A stretch of DNA of 14,033 bases from Pseudomonadota bacterium. Lineage in GTDB: Bacteria; Pseudomonadota; Gammaproteobacteria; Xanthomonadales; Xanthomonadaceae. The DNA lies in assembly GCA_023444765.1 (NCBI GenBank), contig JAEXLY010000125.1, positions 1-14,033 on the forward strand. The letters run 5' to 3'. The notes under the pieces are model-generated. The model was not told where the DNA came from. It did not search any database and worked only from the letters and a program-made list of their open reading frames with translations. Of the stretch, positions 1 to 6,551 are shown in pieces. Each line of letters starts with the position of its first letter. The first letter of the stretch is position 1. Made by a program: the position numbers and the translations under genes.

Positions 1-41
1 GGGGCCCCCAATAACCCCCCCCCCCCCCCGCCCCCCGGGGG
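1..41. repeat. Low-complexity C/G-rich tract at the window edge
   Basis: The first 41 bases are almost only C and G. They include an uninterrupted run of 15 C (15-29), then one G, six C and five G. No neighbouring DNA has homopolymers of this kind, even though the whole window is GC-rich. The most likely reading is a degraded contig end or a sequencing/assembly artefact. A genuine poly-C tract, which can be phase-variable in some bacteria, is possible, but no reading frame visibly depends on it. Confidence 0.6.
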
Positions 42-234
42 CCTCTTCGTATCCGGTGTCCATCCAGGGGGAGGCTGGACCCGGGGTTAGACGCAGCCCG
101 CATTGGTGGCAACCGCTGGTGCGCGGACGCCCTGGGCAGCAGCGCCACACCTTCCCTGCGCGGTTGCCACTTCCCGGGCACCGGGGTTGGCTTGCTGCCG
201 CAGCGGGTTCCGACCTCCCCTCCCGCTCCGGCAA
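42..234. other. Non-coding stretch downstream of the DUF1249 gene, with an 11-bp inverted repeat
   Basis: I see no convincing gene here. Frames that stay open give Arg/Pro/Gly-rich translations with no recognisable motif, as expected from GC-rich DNA. One perfect 11-bp inverted repeat is present: 106-116 (GTGGCAACCGC) and its reverse complement at 160-170, separated by 43 bases. This is too widely spaced for a simple terminator. It may be chance or the remnant of a repeat element. No copy of the arms was noticed elsewhere in the window. Confidence 0.3.
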
Positions 235-723
235 TCAGTCCGCTGCCATGGAGGCCACGGTGCAGGTGGGCCGCAACGTCGCTACGCCGTGTCCGCTCTC
301 CGCCAGATACTGCAGCCACTTGCCCAGGAAAGTGTTCATCCGCATGCGGTGGTCGATCACCTCGGCGGCAGGTGGATACATGCCGATCACGTCCTGCCAG
401 CGGCGCCCCACGTAGCAGTGGGTGGCCTCGGCCTGGCGCGCATCGCGGTACAGGCGCAGGAAGGCGGAGGGGTCGGGCTCGCCCGTCACCGGATCGCGAA
501 CCGTATAGGTCAGGCGCAGCTCGGTCGTGTAGGCGTGCTGCTCCAGCACGTCGAGCCGCACGTCCAGGCCGTTGCCGATGCTGGACACGTAGCGGCCTAC
601 CGCCAGATCGGCCGGCTCGAACAGTCGCGTCATGCGCTGGAAGTTCTCCGCGTACAACGCCATCAGCCAGCCGAAACGGCCGAGCCTGGGGATGTGCGTG
701 CTGCGTGCGGCGACCTGGTGCAT
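235..723 (-). CDS. DUF1249 / YqiB-family protein, function unknown
   Basis: This 162-residue soluble protein has the look of the DUF1249 family (E. coli YqiB, about 140 residues). An N-terminal helical part has the wording YAENFQRMTRL, followed by alternating beta-type segments (RYVSSIGNGLDVRLDVLEQ, ELRLTYTV) and a section with DPSAFLRLYRDARQAEA. It ends in a conserved-looking helix, DHRMRMNTFLGKWL. There is no signal peptide or membrane segment, so it is probably cytoplasmic. The family has no established biochemical role; in E. coli yqiB sits beside nudF and cpdA. The start at 723 is an ATG preceded by AGGA at 7-base spacing. ppsR ends about 150 bases upstream on the same strand, so read-through is possible, although a hairpin lies between them. 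The family call is from memory of its sequence pattern. Confidence 0.72.
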   Translation of the reverse strand: MHQVAARSTHIPRLGRFGWLMALYAENFQRMTRLFEPADLAVGRYVSSIGNGLDVRLDVLEQHAYTTELRLTYTVRDPVTGEPDPSAFLRLYRDARQAEATHCYVGRRWQDVIGMYPPAAEVIDHRMRMNTFLGKWLQYLAESGHGVATLRPTCTVASMAAD

Positions 724-855
724 GGGTCGATCCTACACGCTGCCGCCGTGCACGGGCAGGATTGAAGATCCAGTCCCGAACCCCTACGTTAAGCGAGTCG
801 GCTGGAGCGCTTCGCCCGGTCCGGGAACGGGCCCGGAGGCGCCTGAACACGTCGC

Positions 856-871
856 GAAGGTCGCAACCTTC
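856..871 (-). terminator. Small hairpin just after the ppsR stop codon
   Basis: A 6-bp perfect stem (856-861 with 866-871) encloses a 4-base loop. Read on the ppsR strand the hairpin is GAAGGT-TGCG-ACCTTC, so the RNA loop is UGCG, a UNCG-class sequence that makes unusually stable tetraloops. It begins 3 bases past the ppsR stop. No U-tract follows, so if it acts at all it may protect the 3' end or terminate weakly. Confidence 0.35.
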
Positions 872-874
872 CCG

Positions 875-1696
875 TCAGTACATCACCCGCTGCAGGCCCA
901 GGGTGGACATCACCTTGCTGGAGATCTCCTCGATCGAGACGTGGGTGGTGCTGAGCACCGGGATCCGCTCTGCGCGGAAGAGCTTCTCCGCCGCCGCAAC
1001 CTCCCGTTTGCAGGTCTCGAGGTCGGCATAGCTCGACCCCGGACGCCGCTCCTGCCGGATCTGCTGCAGGCGGACCGGATCGATCGTGAGTCCGAACAGC
1101 TTGGACCGATGCGCGCGCAGGCGCGGCGGCAGCCGGTCGTGTTCCAGATCCTCGTCGGTCAACGGATAGTTGGCCGCGGCCACTCCGTGGTGGAGCGCGA
1201 GGTAGATGCAGGTCGGCGTCTTCCCTGCCCTCGACACCGCCACCAGGATCACGTCGGCCTGGTCGTAGTTGATCGACATGCCGTCGTCGTGCGCGAGCGC
1301 GAAATTCATGGCGTTGATGCGGCGATGGTAGGTCTCGAAATCGACCATGCCGTGCGCCTGCCCGACCTTGGCCTGGCGCTGGGAGCCGAGTTCAGCCTCC
1401 AGCCGTTCGATGAACGGTTCGAACACGTCCAGCATCAGCGCTCCGCTGTGGGCCAGCGCCGCGGATATCTCCGGATTGACCGAGGAGTTCACCACGATCG
1501 GGCGAATGCCCCGGGCTTCCCCCTCGGCACGGATGCGCGCGGCGACCTCGAGTGCGCGTTCCACGCTGTCCACGAACGGAATGCGGCTGGTGTTGAACTG
1601 CAAACCGCCGAACTGGGTGAGCAGGCTGTGGCCCACCGTCTCGGCGGTGATGCCCGTTCCGTCCGATACATAGAACACGGGTCTGGTCGTTGACAA
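875..1696 (-). CDS. ppsR: PEP synthetase regulatory protein (bifunctional kinase/pyrophosphorylase, DUF299)
   Basis: This 273-residue protein has the normal length for proteobacterial PSRP/PpsR. The family phosphorylates a Thr beside the catalytic His of PEP synthase using ADP, and removes the phosphate with Pi to give PPi, so switching gluconeogenic PEP formation. The N-terminus has the family signature FYVSDGTGITAET (8-20). The P-loop region is AVSRAGKTPT (153-162), followed by YLALHHGVAAANYPL and later KLFGLTIDP. Residue 153, the first Gly of the usual GVSRxGKT loop, is Ala here, while Gly158, Lys159 and Thr160 are kept. The start is TTG at 1696: an AGGGAGA-type ribosome site stands five bases upstream, and the signature would be cut by any later start. 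The gene is divergent from its target gene ppsA, with 116 bases between the two start codons. Confidence 0.93.
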   Translation of the reverse strand: MSTTRPVFYVSDGTGITAETVGHSLLTQFGGLQFNTSRIPFVDSVERALEVAARIRAEGEARGIRPIVVNSSVNPEISAALAHSGALMLDVFEPFIERLEAELGSQRQAKVGQAHGMVDFETYHRRINAMNFALAHDDGMSINYDQADVILVAVSRAGKTPTCIYLALHHGVAAANYPLTDEDLEHDRLPPRLRAHRSKLFGLTIDPVRLQQIRQERRPGSSYADLETCKREVAAAEKLFRAERIPVLSTTHVSIEEISSKVMSTLGLQRVMY

Positions 1697-1742
1697 CGCT
1701 GTCTCCCTGGGCGCCGGAGCATGTCCCGGCCGATGTGCGGGC

Positions 1743-1748
1743 TAAAAT
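1743..1748 (+). promoter_or_regulatory. Probable -10 element of the ppsA promoter
   Basis: TAAAAT stands alone in a GC-rich background 64 bases before the ppsA start codon and differs from TATAAT at one position. No good -35 is visible at 16-18 bases upstream, the same pattern as the other candidate promoters in this window. A start of transcription near 1755 would give a leader of about 58 bases containing the hairpin at 1760-1778. Confidence 0.5.
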
Positions 1749-1759
1749 AGCTTCTTTTC

Positions 1760-1778
1760 GACCGGGCGCCGCCCGGTC
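1760..1778 (+). other. Near-perfect GC palindrome in the ppsA leader
   Basis: The 19 bases GACCGGGCGCCGCCCGGTC are two 9-base arms around a single C. As RNA they would fold as a 7-bp stem with a 5-base loop. The arms are followed by the pyrimidine-rich CTTTCGTCTTTC and preceded by CTTCTTTTC. It lies between the putative -10 and the ribosome site of ppsA, where it could act as an operator for a dimeric regulator, a 5' stability hairpin or a weak attenuator. There is no oligo-U run, so a classical terminator is unlikely. Confidence 0.4.
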
Positions 1779-1812
1779 CTTTCGTCTTTCGCCACGTTTC
1801 GGGAGTTCCGCC

Positions 1813-4224
1813 TTGAACCAGCCTGCCCCACAGCCGTCCGGACCGACGGCCAACATCCTCTGGCTGCACGACCTGCGACTGTCCGATCTGGCCCAGGTCG
1901 GCGGAAAGAATTCCTCGCTGGGCGAGATGATCGGCCAGCTCTCCGGGCTGGGGGTGTCGGTTCCCGGCGGCTTCGCCACCACGGCCGACGCGTTCCGGGC
2001 CTTCATCGCCCACAACGACCTGCACCAGCGCATCTTCGACCGGCTCGCCACCCTCGACGTCGAGGACGTGGGCGCCCTCACCGCGGCCGGCGGGGAGATC
2101 CGCGGCTGGGTGATCGATGCGCCGCTGCAGCCGCAGCTGGACGCGGAGATCCGCCAGGCCTACGCCAGGCTGTGCGCCGACAACGGCGGCGGCGACGTGG
2201 CCGTGGCGGTGCGTTCCTCGGCGACCGCGGAGGACCTGCCCGACGCCTCGTTCGCAGGCCAGCAGGAAACCTTCCTCAACGTGACCGGCGCCGACGACGT
2301 GGTGCACAAGGTCAAGGAAGTCTTCGCCAGCCTCTACAACGACCGCGCGATCGCCTACCGCGTGCACCACGGTTTCAAGCACGAGGACGTGTTCCTGTCT
2401 GCCGGCGTGCAGCTGATGGTGCGGTCCGACGTGGGCGCTTCCGGGGTGCTGTTCACGCTCGACACCGAATCGGGCTTCCGCGACGTTGTGTTCGTGACCT
2501 CGAGCTTCGGCCTCGGCGAGATGGTCGTCCAGGGCGCGGTCAACCCGGACGAGTTCTATGTCTACAAGCCCACGCTCAAGGCCGGCAAGCCGGCGATCCT
2601 GCGCCGCTCCATCGGCGCCAAGCAGCTGCGCATGGTCTATTCCGACCAGCCCGGGGAGCGCGTGCGCACCGAGGATACCCCCGCCGACCTCCGCGGCAGG
2701 TTCTCGATCTCGGACGACGACGTGCATGAGCTGGCGAAGCAGGCCTTGGTGATCGAGCAGCACTACGGCCGTCCGATGGACATCGAATGGGCGAAGGACG
2801 GCGTCAGCGGCAAGCTCTACATCGTCCAGGCGCGTCCCGAGACGGTGAAGTCGCGTACCAAGGCCACCCAGATCGAGCGTTACTCGCTGGAACAGCGGGG
2901 CAAGGTGGTCGCCGAAGGTCGCGCGATCGGCCAGAAGATCGGCAGCGGCGTGGCGCGCGTGGTGCGCAGCCTGGACGACATGGCCCGCGTGCAGCCGGGC
3001 GACGTGCTGGTGGCCGACATGACCGATCCCGACTGGGAACCGGTGATGAAGCGCTCGGCCGCCATCGTCACCAACCGCGGCGGTCGCACCTGCCACGCCG
3101 CGATCATCGCCCGCGAACTGGGCGTGCCGGCCGTGGTCGGCACCGGCCATGCACTGGACACGATCGAGGACGGCAAACCGGTCACCGTGAGCTGCGCGGA
3201 GGGCGACACCGGCTTCATCTACGAGGGCTCCCTGCCCTTCGAGCGCATCACCACCGACCTGTCGTCGATGCCCGAGGCGCCGCTGAAGATCATGATGAAC
3301 GTCGCCAATCCCGAGCGCGCGTTCGACTTCGGCCAGCTGCCCAACGCGGGCATCGGCCTGGCGCGGCTGGAGATGATCATCGCCGCGCACATCGGCGTGC
3401 ATCCCAACGCGCTGCTGGAGTACGACCGGCAGGACGCGGAAACCAGGAAGAAGATCGACGAGAAAACCGCAGGCTATGCCTCGCCGGTGGACTTCTATGT
3501 CGGCCGCCTCGCCGAAGGCATTGCGACGCTCACCGCGTCGGTGGCGCCGAACCCGGTGATCGTGCGCCTGTCGGACTTCAAGTCCAACGAGTACGCCAAC
3601 CTCATCGGCGGCCCGAATTACGAGCCGCATGAAGAGAACCCGATGATCGGTTTCCGCGGCGCCAGCCGCTACGTCGATCCGTCCTTCGCCAGGGCCTTCG
3701 CGCTGGAGTGCCAGGCGGTGCTGCGCGTGCGCAACGAGATGGGCCTGGACAACCTCTGGGTCATGATCCCGTTCGTGCGCACGCTCGAGGAAGGCCGCAA
3801 GGTGGTCGAGGTGCTGGCCGAGAACGGGCTGCGCCAGGGCGAGAACGGCCTGAAGATCATCATGATGTGCGAGGTGCCGTCCAACGCGCTGCTGGCCGAG
3901 GAGTTCCTCGAGATCTTCGACGGTTTCTCGATCGGCTCCAACGACCTGACCCAGCTCACCCTCGGCCTGGACCGCGACTCCTCGATCGTCGCGCACCTGT
4001 TCGACGAGCGGGACCCGGCGGTGAAGAAGCTGCTGTCGATGGCGATCAAGACCGCGCGCGCCAAGGGCAAGTACGTCGGCATCTGCGGCCAGGGTCCCAG
4101 CGACCATCCGGACCTGGCGCAGTGGCTGATGGAGGAAGGCATCGAGTCGGTGTCGCTCAACCCGGACTCCGTGGTCGACACCTGGCTGAAGCTGGCGAAG
4201 TCGAAGGCCAGGAACGGCGGCTGA
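1813..4224 (+). CDS. ppsA: Phosphoenolpyruvate synthase
   Basis: It converts pyruvate, ATP and water to PEP, AMP and Pi, the gluconeogenic entry from pyruvate, in the cytoplasm. The 803-residue product (E. coli 792) has the full order: N-terminal ATP-binding domain (about 15-360, RSSATAEDLP at 134-143), swivelling phosphohistidine domain with GGRTCHAAIIARELG (catalytic His428, equal to E. coli His421), and C-terminal TIM-barrel PEP/pyruvate domain with PNYEPHEENPMIGFRGASRY, GSNDLTQLTLGLDRDS and GICGQGPSDHPD (Cys758, equal to E. coli Cys751). Thr426, two residues before the His, is the site modified by PpsR. The start is TTG at 1813, preceded by CGGGAG at 7 bases. The in-frame ATG at 1690 would overlap the start of ppsR and add 41 residues unlike the family. 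The gene looks intact. Confidence 0.97.
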   Translation: MNQPAPQPSGPTANILWLHDLRLSDLAQVGGKNSSLGEMIGQLSGLGVSVPGGFATTADAFRAFIAHNDLHQRIFDRLATLDVEDVGALTAAGGEIRGWVIDAPLQPQLDAEIRQAYARLCADNGGGDVAVAVRSSATAEDLPDASFAGQQETFLNVTGADDVVHKVKEVFASLYNDRAIAYRVHHGFKHEDVFLSAGVQLMVRSDVGASGVLFTLDTESGFRDVVFVTSSFGLGEMVVQGAVNPDEFYVYKPTLKAGKPAILRRSIGAKQLRMVYSDQPGERVRTEDTPADLRGRFSISDDDVHELAKQALVIEQHYGRPMDIEWAKDGVSGKLYIVQARPETVKSRTKATQIERYSLEQRGKVVAEGRAIGQKIGSGVARVVRSLDDMARVQPGDVLVADMTDPDWEPVMKRSAAIVTNRGGRTCHAAIIARELGVPAVVGTGHALDTIEDGKPVTVSCAEGDTGFIYEGSLPFERITTDLSSMPEAPLKIMMNVANPERAFDFGQLPNAGIGLARLEMIIAAHIGVHPNALLEYDRQDAETRKKIDEKTAGYASPVDFYVGRLAEGIATLTASVAPNPVIVRLSDFKSNEYANLIGGPNYEPHEENPMIGFRGASRYVDPSFARAFALECQAVLRVRNEMGLDNLWVMIPFVRTLEEGRKVVEVLAENGLRQGENGLKIIMMCEVPSNALLAEEFLEIFDGFSIGSNDLTQLTLGLDRDSSIVAHLFDERDPAVKKLLSMAIKTARAKGKYVGICGQGPSDHPDLAQWLMEEGIESVSLNPDSVVDTWLKLAKSKARNGG

Positions 4225-4232
4225 GTCGCGAT

Positions 4233-4253
4233 GGCCCGCGGGCTTCGCGGGCC
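4233..4253 (+). terminator. GC hairpin after ppsA (first of two)
   Basis: An 8-bp perfect stem, GGCCCGCG with CGCGGGCC, encloses the loop GGCTT, starting 9 bases after the ppsA stop. No T-run follows. Its position directly after the gene and its high stability make it a likely 3' end or termination structure. Confidence 0.5.
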
Positions 4254-4271
4254 GTCCAGCTGCCGACCATC

Positions 4272-4298
4272 CCGGAGCCCGGCGAACCCGGGCTCCGG
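4272..4298 (+). terminator. GC hairpin after ppsA (second of two)
   Basis: An 11-bp perfect stem, CCGGAGCCCGG (4272-4282) with CCGGGCTCCGG (4288-4298), encloses the 5-base loop CGAAC. It is stronger than the preceding hairpin 18 bases upstream and also lacks a T-run. The pair could form a tandem terminator working from the ppsA side. The rest of 4299-4464 contains only a weaker imperfect CG-repeat inverted repeat near 4334-4360 and no gene that I can support. Confidence 0.5.
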
Positions 4299-4464
4299 CG
4301 CGTCCGGACCCTCGCCGTGCGATCCGTGTTCCACGCGCGCGCTGAAGGATTCGCGCGCGGACGCATGTCGCTCGCGATGTCCTGGGGCACCGGCAACTCT
4401 GGCGCGGACACGGCGGGCTTGCGTTCCTCCGGTACTCTCGCGAGCGGGTGCCGGGGCCGATTCC

Positions 4465-5319
4465 TCAGTCGCGCTTGCGCGCGATCCTGTCGTACGCCTC
4501 ACGCACGGCCGCCTCGCCATAGCGCCGCTCCAGGCGCCTGACGATGAAATGCCCGCGCGCCACGTCCTGGTAGTAGTCGGTGAACATGGTGTTGAGCGCC
4601 GCGCCGGTCGCCGCACCGACGATGGGGACCGCCTGCGCCGCGAACTTCTCGGTCACCACCACGCCGAAACGCGAGGCCACCTTCTCCACCAGCTTGGCCA
4701 GCCACTTGCCGGTTTCCTTCGACCCGATGCCCCCGGTCAGCCCCTGCCCCGCCAGGCGTCGCCCCGCCAGCTCGGCGGACAGGTGGCGCATCACGTCCGC
4801 GGTGAAGCCCCGCGCCAGGTAATACCCGGTTTCACTGGCATCGTCCCTGCCGGACTTGCCCCCCAAGGCGAAAACCTCCAGGCAGTCCTGCTGGGCGGAC
4901 GGATCGGACAGGTCGAAGCCTTCGCTGCGCGCGACATCGGCCACCGCGCGCATCATGATCGTGGTCGACACCGGCAGCTCCAGGAACAGCGCGGTGAAAC
5001 CGAATGCCCCGCCCACCGCCCCGGTGGTCGCCGCCGCCAGCTTGTGCCAGCGCGGGGAGGCGCCGCGCCCGGGACGGTTGTCCATGCTCCACAGCGCCAC
5101 CTGCGCAGAGCGGTACAGCGCGGCTTCAACGGCGCCGTGGATGCGATCGGAAACCGAGTCCGGCAGGGCACGGACCGCGAACTCGAGCGGCGTGCCGACC
5201 AGGCTGGCCATGCGCGCGGTGAGCGTGGGTGCTTCGAGCAGGGCGACGGCGCGCTGCAGGTCGGCGCGGTCGAGCGTCGCCGCCGCCAGGCCTTCGGCCG
5301 GTTCGATCGTCTTCGTCAT
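4465..5319 (-). CDS. EcsC family protein
   Basis: The 284-residue protein matches the EcsC family pattern. A Gly/Ala-rich hydrophobic stretch lies around 95-116 (TTGAVGGAFGFTALFLELP), followed by a helix with TTIMMRAVADVARSEG and a segment with CLEVFALGG (146-154). A second signature, QAVPIVGAATGAALNTMF, lies at 229-246 and includes the VP-x-VGA-x-x-GA-x-x-N core. A basic tail follows. The family is named after the third gene of the Bacillus ecs transporter locus; its molecular role is not established, and members are thought to be membrane-associated. An in-frame TAG stands four codons before the ATG at 5319, so this is the first possible start. Its ribosome site is poor: AGGA lies only one base from the ATG. 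orn ends 53 bases downstream of this gene's start region on the same strand, so co-transcription from orn is possible. Confidence 0.85.
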   Translation of the reverse strand: MTKTIEPAEGLAAATLDRADLQRAVALLEAPTLTARMASLVGTPLEFAVRALPDSVSDRIHGAVEAALYRSAQVALWSMDNRPGRGASPRWHKLAAATTGAVGGAFGFTALFLELPVSTTIMMRAVADVARSEGFDLSDPSAQQDCLEVFALGGKSGRDDASETGYYLARGFTADVMRHLSAELAGRRLAGQGLTGGIGSKETGKWLAKLVEKVASRFGVVVTEKFAAQAVPIVGAATGAALNTMFTDYYQDVARGHFIVRRLERRYGEAAVREAYDRIARKRD

Positions 5320-5330
5320 GTCCTGATGCT

Positions 5331-5347
5331 AGCGCCCCGCAGGCGCT
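5331..5347 (-). other. Short hairpin between orn and the EcsC gene
   Basis: A 6-bp stem, AGCGCC with GGCGCT, encloses a 5-base loop. It lies between the orn stop and the start of the EcsC-family gene. There is no T-tract. It may partly separate the two transcription units or may be chance in GC-rich DNA. Confidence 0.25.
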
Positions 5348-5372
5348 GCCGCAGCCCTGGCGCCGACGCGGT

Positions 5373-5954
5373 TCAGCCCTGTGCAGGCTGGCCCGACAGC
5401 GGCCCCATGTAGCGCCGGTAGTGGCGCAGTTCCTCGATCGAATCGTGCACGTCGCTCAGTGCGGTGTGCGCTGCTGCCTTCCTGACGCCCGACAGCACCT
5501 GCGGCGCCCAGCGGCGCGCCAGTTCCTTGAGCGTGCTCACGTCGAGGTTGCGGTAGTGGAAAAAGCGCTCCAGCTCGGGCATCTGCCGGTGCAGGAACCG
5601 GCGGTCCTGGCAGATGGAGTTGCCGCACATCGGCGACTGGCGCGGCCCAAGCCACTGCTGCAGGAAGGCCAGCGTACGGCGTTCGGCCTCGGCCATCGGC
5701 ACGCCCTCCTCCAGGACCCGGCGCCACAGGCCCGACTTGCCGTGCTGGGTGCGGTTCCAGTCGTCCATCGCCTCGAGGGCGGCCAGCGGATGCGCGATCG
5801 CGAGGGCTGGACCCTCGGCGAGCACGTTGAGCGAGGCGTCGGTCACGATGGTGGCGACCTCGAGGATGGAGTCGCGATCGGTGTCCAGTCCGGTCATCTC
5901 CAGGTCGATCCAGACCAGGCGGCCGTTGCCCTGTGCGTTGTCGTGCGGTGCCAT
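5373..5954 (-). CDS. orn: Oligoribonuclease
   Basis: This 3'-5' exoribonuclease of the DEDDh superfamily degrades RNA dinucleotides left by other nucleases, including pGpG from cyclic-di-GMP turnover. The product has 193 residues from the chosen start (E. coli 181). All five catalytic residues are visible with a constant offset of 5 to E. coli: Asp17 and Glu19 in WIDLEMTGLD, Asp117 in CGNSICQDRRF, and His163 and Asp168 in HTALSDVHDS. The family block YRNLDVSTLKELARRW is also present. I chose ATG 5954 because it leaves 11 residues before the LVWIDLEM strand, as in relatives. ATG 5984 has a somewhat better purine-rich upstream stretch and would add 10 residues. A DUF2721 gene is divergent. Confidence 0.95.
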   Translation of the reverse strand: MAPHDNAQGNGRLVWIDLEMTGLDTDRDSILEVATIVTDASLNVLAEGPALAIAHPLAALEAMDDWNRTQHGKSGLWRRVLEEGVPMAEAERRTLAFLQQWLGPRQSPMCGNSICQDRRFLHRQMPELERFFHYRNLDVSTLKELARRWAPQVLSGVRKAAAHTALSDVHDSIEELRHYRRYMGPLSGQPAQG

Positions 5955-6015
5955 GCGCTCGCGGCGGTTGTCGTGACGCGGCATGATAACCCGTCCCCCA
6001 GATTCCCCATCCGCC

Positions 6016-6495
6016 ATGCAGTCCAACGCCCCGCTGGCCCACTACGCGATCCTGACCGCGATGCTCGCGCCCGCGTTCTTCCTCACCGCGACAGCTGCGC
6101 TGCTGGCTTCGGCCAACGCGCGGCTGGCCCGGATCATCGATCGCGCACGCCAGTTGCTCAAGGACCTGGGCGAGATCGAGGATCCGGCCGAGCGCAGGGT
6201 GCTGGAGCAGCGCATCGTGGTCCAGCGCCGCCGCAGCCAGATCATCCTGCGCGCCAGCCAGCTACTGTACGTGGCGATCAGCTGCTTCGTGGGCACCAGC
6301 CTGCTGGTCGCCGGCGACTCGTTCTTCGACCATGCGTTCGGCCCCGGGCCGACCATCATGGCGGTGCTGGGCGTGCTGTCGATGTTCGGCTCGAGCCTGC
6401 TGCTGGCCAGCGAAGCCTCCATGGCCGTGCGCGCGATCAACGACGAAATGGACGACAGGCACCGCTTCGCCAACCGGCGCAACGCACCGCCATAG
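6016..6495 (+). CDS. DUF2721 family small membrane protein
   Basis: This 159-residue protein has the layout of DUF2721. An N-terminal hydrophobic helix (about 8-31, ILTAMLAPAFFLTATAALL) is followed by a conserved-looking ANARLARIIDRAR motif and a charged cytoplasmic coil with many Glu and Arg (about 45-75). Two more membrane segments follow (about 82-101 and 109-131), ending in a short charged tail. No function is established for the family. I chose ATG 6016 because the membrane segment follows at once. An in-frame ATG at 5983 would add 11 Pro-rich residues and would leave no room for a promoter before orn. Neither start has a clear ribosome site. A GC hairpin at 6504-6523 closes the gene against the convergent GNAT-TadA gene. 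Confidence 0.82.
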   Translation: MQSNAPLAHYAILTAMLAPAFFLTATAALLASANARLARIIDRARQLLKDLGEIEDPAERRVLEQRIVVQRRRSQIILRASQLLYVAISCFVGTSLLVAGDSFFDHAFGPGPTIMAVLGVLSMFGSSLLLASEASMAVRAINDEMDDRHRFANRRNAPP

Positions 6496-6503
6496 CCCTG
6501 GTT

Positions 6504-6523
6504 CCCCGCCCGCGGAGGCGGGG
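6504..6523. terminator. Shared GC hairpin between convergent genes
   Basis: A 7-bp perfect stem, CCCCGCC (6504-6510) with GGCGGGG (6517-6523), has a 6-base loop. Flanking GTT and AAC can extend it past a one-base bulge. It lies 8 bases after the DUF2721 stop and 28 bases after the stop of the convergent gene, so it could end transcription in both directions. No T-tract flanks it. Confidence 0.45.
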
Positions 6524-6551
6524 CAACCGCCTGGCTGCGCGGGCGATCCGG

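Noticed and set aside
1690..1695. A perfect TTGACA on the plus strand, as a possible -35 of ppsA
   Set aside because: It overlaps the ppsR start codon, and 17 bases downstream there is only a GC-rich GCCGGA, not a -10. The TAAAAT at 1743 is too far away to pair with it.
1690..1812. ATG at 1690 as the start of ppsA
   Set aside because: It would add 41 residues not expected in PEP synthase and overlap the ppsR start. The TTG at 1813 has a good ribosome site and gives the expected length.
1489..4107. An 872-codon open frame on the minus strand opposite ppsA
   Set aside because: It is antisense to the intact, fully recognisable ppsA and runs into ppsR out of frame. The translation is His/Arg/Gly/Val-rich low-information sequence typical of GC-rich shadow frames.
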